This document shows, piece by piece, positions 20,778 through 23,249 of a DNA stretch of 23,249 nucleotides (position 1 is the stretch's first letter; every line of letters starts with the position of its first letter). The DNA comes from CAYYAQ01 sp964469555 (lineage in GTDB: Bacteria; Planctomycetota; UBA1135; UBA2386). The translations under genes were made by a program, and so were the position numbers. Location of the stretch: contig CAYYAQ010000081.1 of the NCBI GenBank assembly GCA_964469555.1, positions 1 to 23,249 of the forward strand, in the 5' to 3' direction. The notes beneath the pieces were generated by a model. That model saw only the letters and a program-made list of their open reading frames with translations, did no database searches and was not told the origin of the DNA.

Positions 20778-23249
20778 TCCTTGGCGCACCGGCGCCAGGA
20801 GTCGGCGAGGACGTGGACCGGAGTGGTGAGGAGATCTAGCACTGGGATCGTGGCGAGGAGTTCTTCGTCGAAGGTCGGCTCGGTTTCGGTGACGAGGTCG
20901 CGCAACGCGGAGTAGCGGTGGCGGTAGCCGCTCATTACGCCACGCATCGCGGTGGAGCTGATGCGCTCGTGGAACTCGATGTGGAGAAGGGTCAATCCCG
21001 TGGTCTTGCCAGCCTGTACTTCCGGTACGATGATCACGGTCCGGTTGTCGCTGCGTCCACGCGCCACGAGGATTTCGCGCTCGGCGGCGACGAGGTGCTT
21101 GGTGCCGCGCAGCCGCGGATCGGCCGCTGTTCGCGAAGCAAGCGTGTCCGAAATGCCGGTCGTGCCGACGACCCCAACGGTAGCGTCCTCCATCCGTCGG
21201 TTGCCCTTGACCTCGTAGCGCGTCGAACCGAGCACGTCAGCCACGGCGGGGTCGATCGATCCCAACGCGCGAAGCGTCCGGTAGCTGATGCGGTCCCGCG
21301 GCGCGCCCGCCTCGAGCAACGACTTGACCAGCGGAACAGTGACGAGGTCTTCGTCCGACCGGGAGATCCCCACCGTCACCGTCTTGGCCTGGTGCTTGAT
21401 CGCGTCTACGGGTCGGGTCAGTTCCTCGATCGCTCGCGTGAGAGCTTCGGCGAGGTTCTCGATGACGAGCGCGGGAGTTCCGACCACGGCGCTTCCCGCT
21501 GCGGAGCTCTCCGTTTCGTAGGACTCCAGCGGCTTGAGCCCAGCGAGGTAGGCCAGGTGCGAGTGCAGGCGAACGGCCGTGCTCGCCTCGAGCTGTCCGT
21601 CGTAGCGACCCTCTGCCATCTCGGCATGGAACTTGGCGATCGGTTCCCGGGCGCGCCTCTCGAGCGTCGGCAACAAGTCATCACGATCCGGCGGGTCTGA
21701 TACGAGAATGTCGAGTTCGCTTCGCAAGAGTCGCAGCGGATGTGCCAGCTCGTCGATGGCCAGCGCGGCGTGGTAACCGAACAGGTGCCCCGCCATCGTC
21801 GACAACAAGAACGCCAACGTCGGGTGGACGTCCGGCGTCTGAATCGTTTCGAGCGCACCTGGATAGTGCGACGGATCGTCACTCGTGATCAGAATGGGCG
21901 CCGCCTTGTGCGCGTGGTAGATCGCGATTTCCTTGGCCACGTCGGATGCGGTCGAGCCGACAAGTCCCGCCGCGCACACCAGAATCAGCGGTTCGGCGGA
22001 CAGGTCGATGTGCTTCTTGTCTTCCGTGGCATCGCACGCGATCGACTTGTAGCAGAGCTCTGACAGCTTGATTCGGATCTCCTCGGCAGCGATGAGGTTC
22101 GTCCCGTTGCCGACCACGGCCCAATACCGCCGCTGCGGCGCGTGCTTTCGCGCTGCGTTACGGATCCTGTCCGAGAGCCGCAGCATTTCGCGCATGACGT
22201 CCGGGAAGCTCCGCAACGCTGCCAACAGCTCCTGCTGTGCGTCGCTGTTGTCTTCGCCGAGCTCCTGGCGGAGTGCGATGGCCAGCAGGAAGCCCGCCGC
22301 GATCTGCGAGTAGAACGCCTTCGTGGATGCGACGCTCATTTCGACGTCACGTCCGTCCGACGTGTAGAGGACGCCGTCTGACTTGTCGGTCAGGTCGCTG
22401 TTGCGGCGGTTGACGATCGACAACACGCTCGCACCACGTCCCCGCACGAGGTCCACCGTGCGGTTCGTGTCCGTAGTCGTTCCCGACTGACTGATCGCGA
22501 CGATCAACGTGTCGGACATGTCGTTCCGCAAGCGGAACCCGGACAGTTCGGTCGCCGGCATCGCCTCGACCGCGATGCTCGTATCCGAGAAGGCGTCGCT
22601 GATCGCCGCGGCTACCCCCTGCCCGGCGATGGCTGCCGTTCCCTGTCCAATCACGATCACCCGACCGTAGACGTTGCCTGCGAGGTTGTCGCGGACTGCG
22701 GCGGGGAGGCTCTCGTCGCCGAGGCGCACGAGCAGCTTGCCATCCTCCTCGATGATCTTGCCACGCAGTGTCTTGGCGAACGACTTCGGCGATTCCGAGA
22801 TTTCCTTGAGCAAGTAGTGCTGGTTGTCTCCGCGGTCGATATCCCGCGTCGTGATCTCCGCCGTCTGGATCTCGTCGGCCGTTACCGGCAGCATCGTGCC
22901 ATCGTAGGCGACCCGTTCGATTCTCGAGACTTCACCTGCGCCGCCCCGCGATAGCACGACGATCTGACCCTGGCTCGCGCTCGGGTTCTCCGGGTTGCCC
23001 GGTGTCTCACCATCGAGGCGCAAGAACTGACTGGTCGCCTCGACGACGCCGTACGGCTCGCTCGCGATCAGGTACGCATCCTCTGCTAGGCCGACGAACA
23101 CGCCCTGTCCGCTACCGCGCAACGCCAGCGTGATCTTGTCCGGCTCTTTGGCGCTCTGACACCCGATCGCCACGGAGCCGACGAACGACGCGACGGTCTG
23201 ACGGAAAGCGTCCCCGAACTCGAGGCCCTCCGCGAGTCGCCGTGATACG
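20774..23249 (-). CDS. GlmS-like glutamine-fructose-6-phosphate aminotransferase with long C-terminal extension (5' end outside window)
   Basis: The gene continues past the right edge; about 824 residues are visible. The frame is open from base 23249, so a start at GTG 23173 would be internal. The visible part begins in the late glutaminase domain (RRLAEGLEFGDAFRQTVASF, GVFVGLAEDAYLIASEPYGV) and continues EIQTAEITTRDIDRGD. SIS domain 1 has VIGQGTAAIAGQGVAAAI, VAISQSGTTTDTNRTVDLV and VEMSVASTKAFYSQIAAG, all GlmS-type sugar-phosphate isomerase motifs. SIS domain 2 has WAVVGNGTNLIAAEEIRIKL and CDATEDKKHIDLSAEPLILV. A standard GlmS ends soon after the second SIS domain. This one continues for roughly 300 residues of mixed alpha/beta sequence with no motif I recognise. 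The expected role is glucosamine-6-phosphate formation for cell-envelope sugars, with the extension possibly regulatory. Confidence 0.85.
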   Translation of the reverse strand, partial: VSRRLAEGLEFGDAFRQTVASFVGSVAIGCQSAKEPDKITLALRGSGQGVFVGLAEDAYLIASEPYGVVEATSQFLRLDGETPGNPENPSASQGQIVVLSRGGAGEVSRIERVAYDGTMLPVTADEIQTAEITTRDIDRGDNQHYLLKEISESPKSFAKTLRGKIIEEDGKLLVRLGDESLPAAVRDNLAGNVYGRVIVIGQGTAAIAGQGVAAAISDAFSDTSIAVEAMPATELSGFRLRNDMSDTLIVAISQSGTTTDTNRTVDLVRGRGASVLSIVNRRNSDLTDKSDGVLYTSDGRDVEMSVASTKAFYSQIAAGFLLAIALRQELGEDNSDAQQELLAALRSFPDVMREMLRLSDRIRNAARKHAPQRRYWAVVGNGTNLIAAEEIRIKLSELCYKSIACDATEDKKHIDLSAEPLILVCAAGLVGSTASDVAKEIAIYHAHKAAPILITSDDPSHYPGALETIQTPDVHPTLAFLLSTMAGHLFGYHAALAIDELAHPLRLLRSELDILVSDPPDRDDLLPTLERRAREPIAKFHAEMAEGRYDGQLEASTAVRLHSHLAYLAGLKPLESYETESSAAGSAVVGTPALVIENLAEALTRAIEELTRPVDAIKHQAKTVTVGISRSDEDLVTVPLVKSLLEAGAPRDRISYRTLRALGSIDPAVADVLGSTRYEVKGNRRMEDATVGVVGTTGISDTLASRTAADPRLRGTKHLVAAEREILVARGRSDNRTVIIVPEVQAGKTTGLTLLHIEFHERISSTAMRGVMSGYRHRYSALRDLVTETEPTFDEELLATIPVLDLLTTPVHVLADSWRRCAKD

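Noticed and set aside
1..23249. CRISPR arrays, prophage, insertion sequences or toxin-antitoxin and defence modules
   Set aside because: I saw no regularly spaced repeats, transposase or integrase motifs, or known defence domains on either strand.

Overview
This is a 23.2 kb, high-GC bacterial window in which almost all space is coding. Products are chromosomal and metabolic: two biotin-dependent carboxylases, IspH, a BolA/CGFS-glutaredoxin pair, a GlmS-type enzyme, phosphotransacetylase and an aminotransferase. Mixed in are large secreted proteins that carry squalene-cyclase-like repeats, PIG-L, TPR or unassigned domains. That mix, with many starts lacking a Shine-Dalgarno sequence, recalls Planctomycetota or a similar phylum. 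I hold that placement at only moderate-to-low confidence. I see no phage, IS element, CRISPR array, rRNA or tRNA.

Layout. (1) 1-1101, plus strand: the 3' end of an acyl-CoA carboxylase biotin carboxylase, followed in another frame by a BT/biotin-carrier protein. (2) 1325-1647: an internally deleted epimerase. (3) 4265-1655, minus strand: a tight operon of an AtuA/DUF1446 protein, a small AtuA C-terminal-type protein and phosphotransacetylase. The genes overlap by 1 and 4 nt, and Pta appears to start at CTG. (4) 4341-4688: a queuosine-precursor transporter cut off after about half its length. (5) 6338-4818, minus: a membrane protein of unknown function. (6) 7069-6482, minus: bolA-grx4, divergent from ispH (7227-8147). 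(7) 8232-11043: a small PLDc_N-type membrane protein, a secreted toroid/HEAT protein and a class I aminotransferase. (8) 11334-13688: a PIG-L deacetylase lipoprotein with a short out-of-frame stretch. (9) 17195-13701, minus: a complete single-chain pyruvate carboxylase, divergent from a secreted protein (17306-18568). (10) 19700-18575, minus: an HD-domain protein followed by a badly eroded Old Yellow Enzyme gene. (11) 19752-20777: a secreted TPR protein. (12) 23249-20774, minus: a GlmS/SIS enzyme with an unusually long C-terminus, running off the right edge.

Genes that fit together: the carboxylase, AtuA-type pair and Pta suggest acyl-CoA catabolism of the leucine/isoprenoid type. Pyruvate carboxylase supplies anaplerosis. 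BolA and Grx4 form an iron-sulfur pair beside the 4Fe-4S enzyme IspH. The most striking general feature is the number of broken genes (epimerase, yhhQ, OYE, PIG-L and possibly the carboxylase) in an otherwise compact region. They are either real gene decay by internal deletion or assembly errors, and reads are needed to decide. I found no clearly novel defence or mobile system. The best candidates for new biology are the overlapping AtuA-AtuA_C-Pta operon and the extended GlmS-like enzyme.
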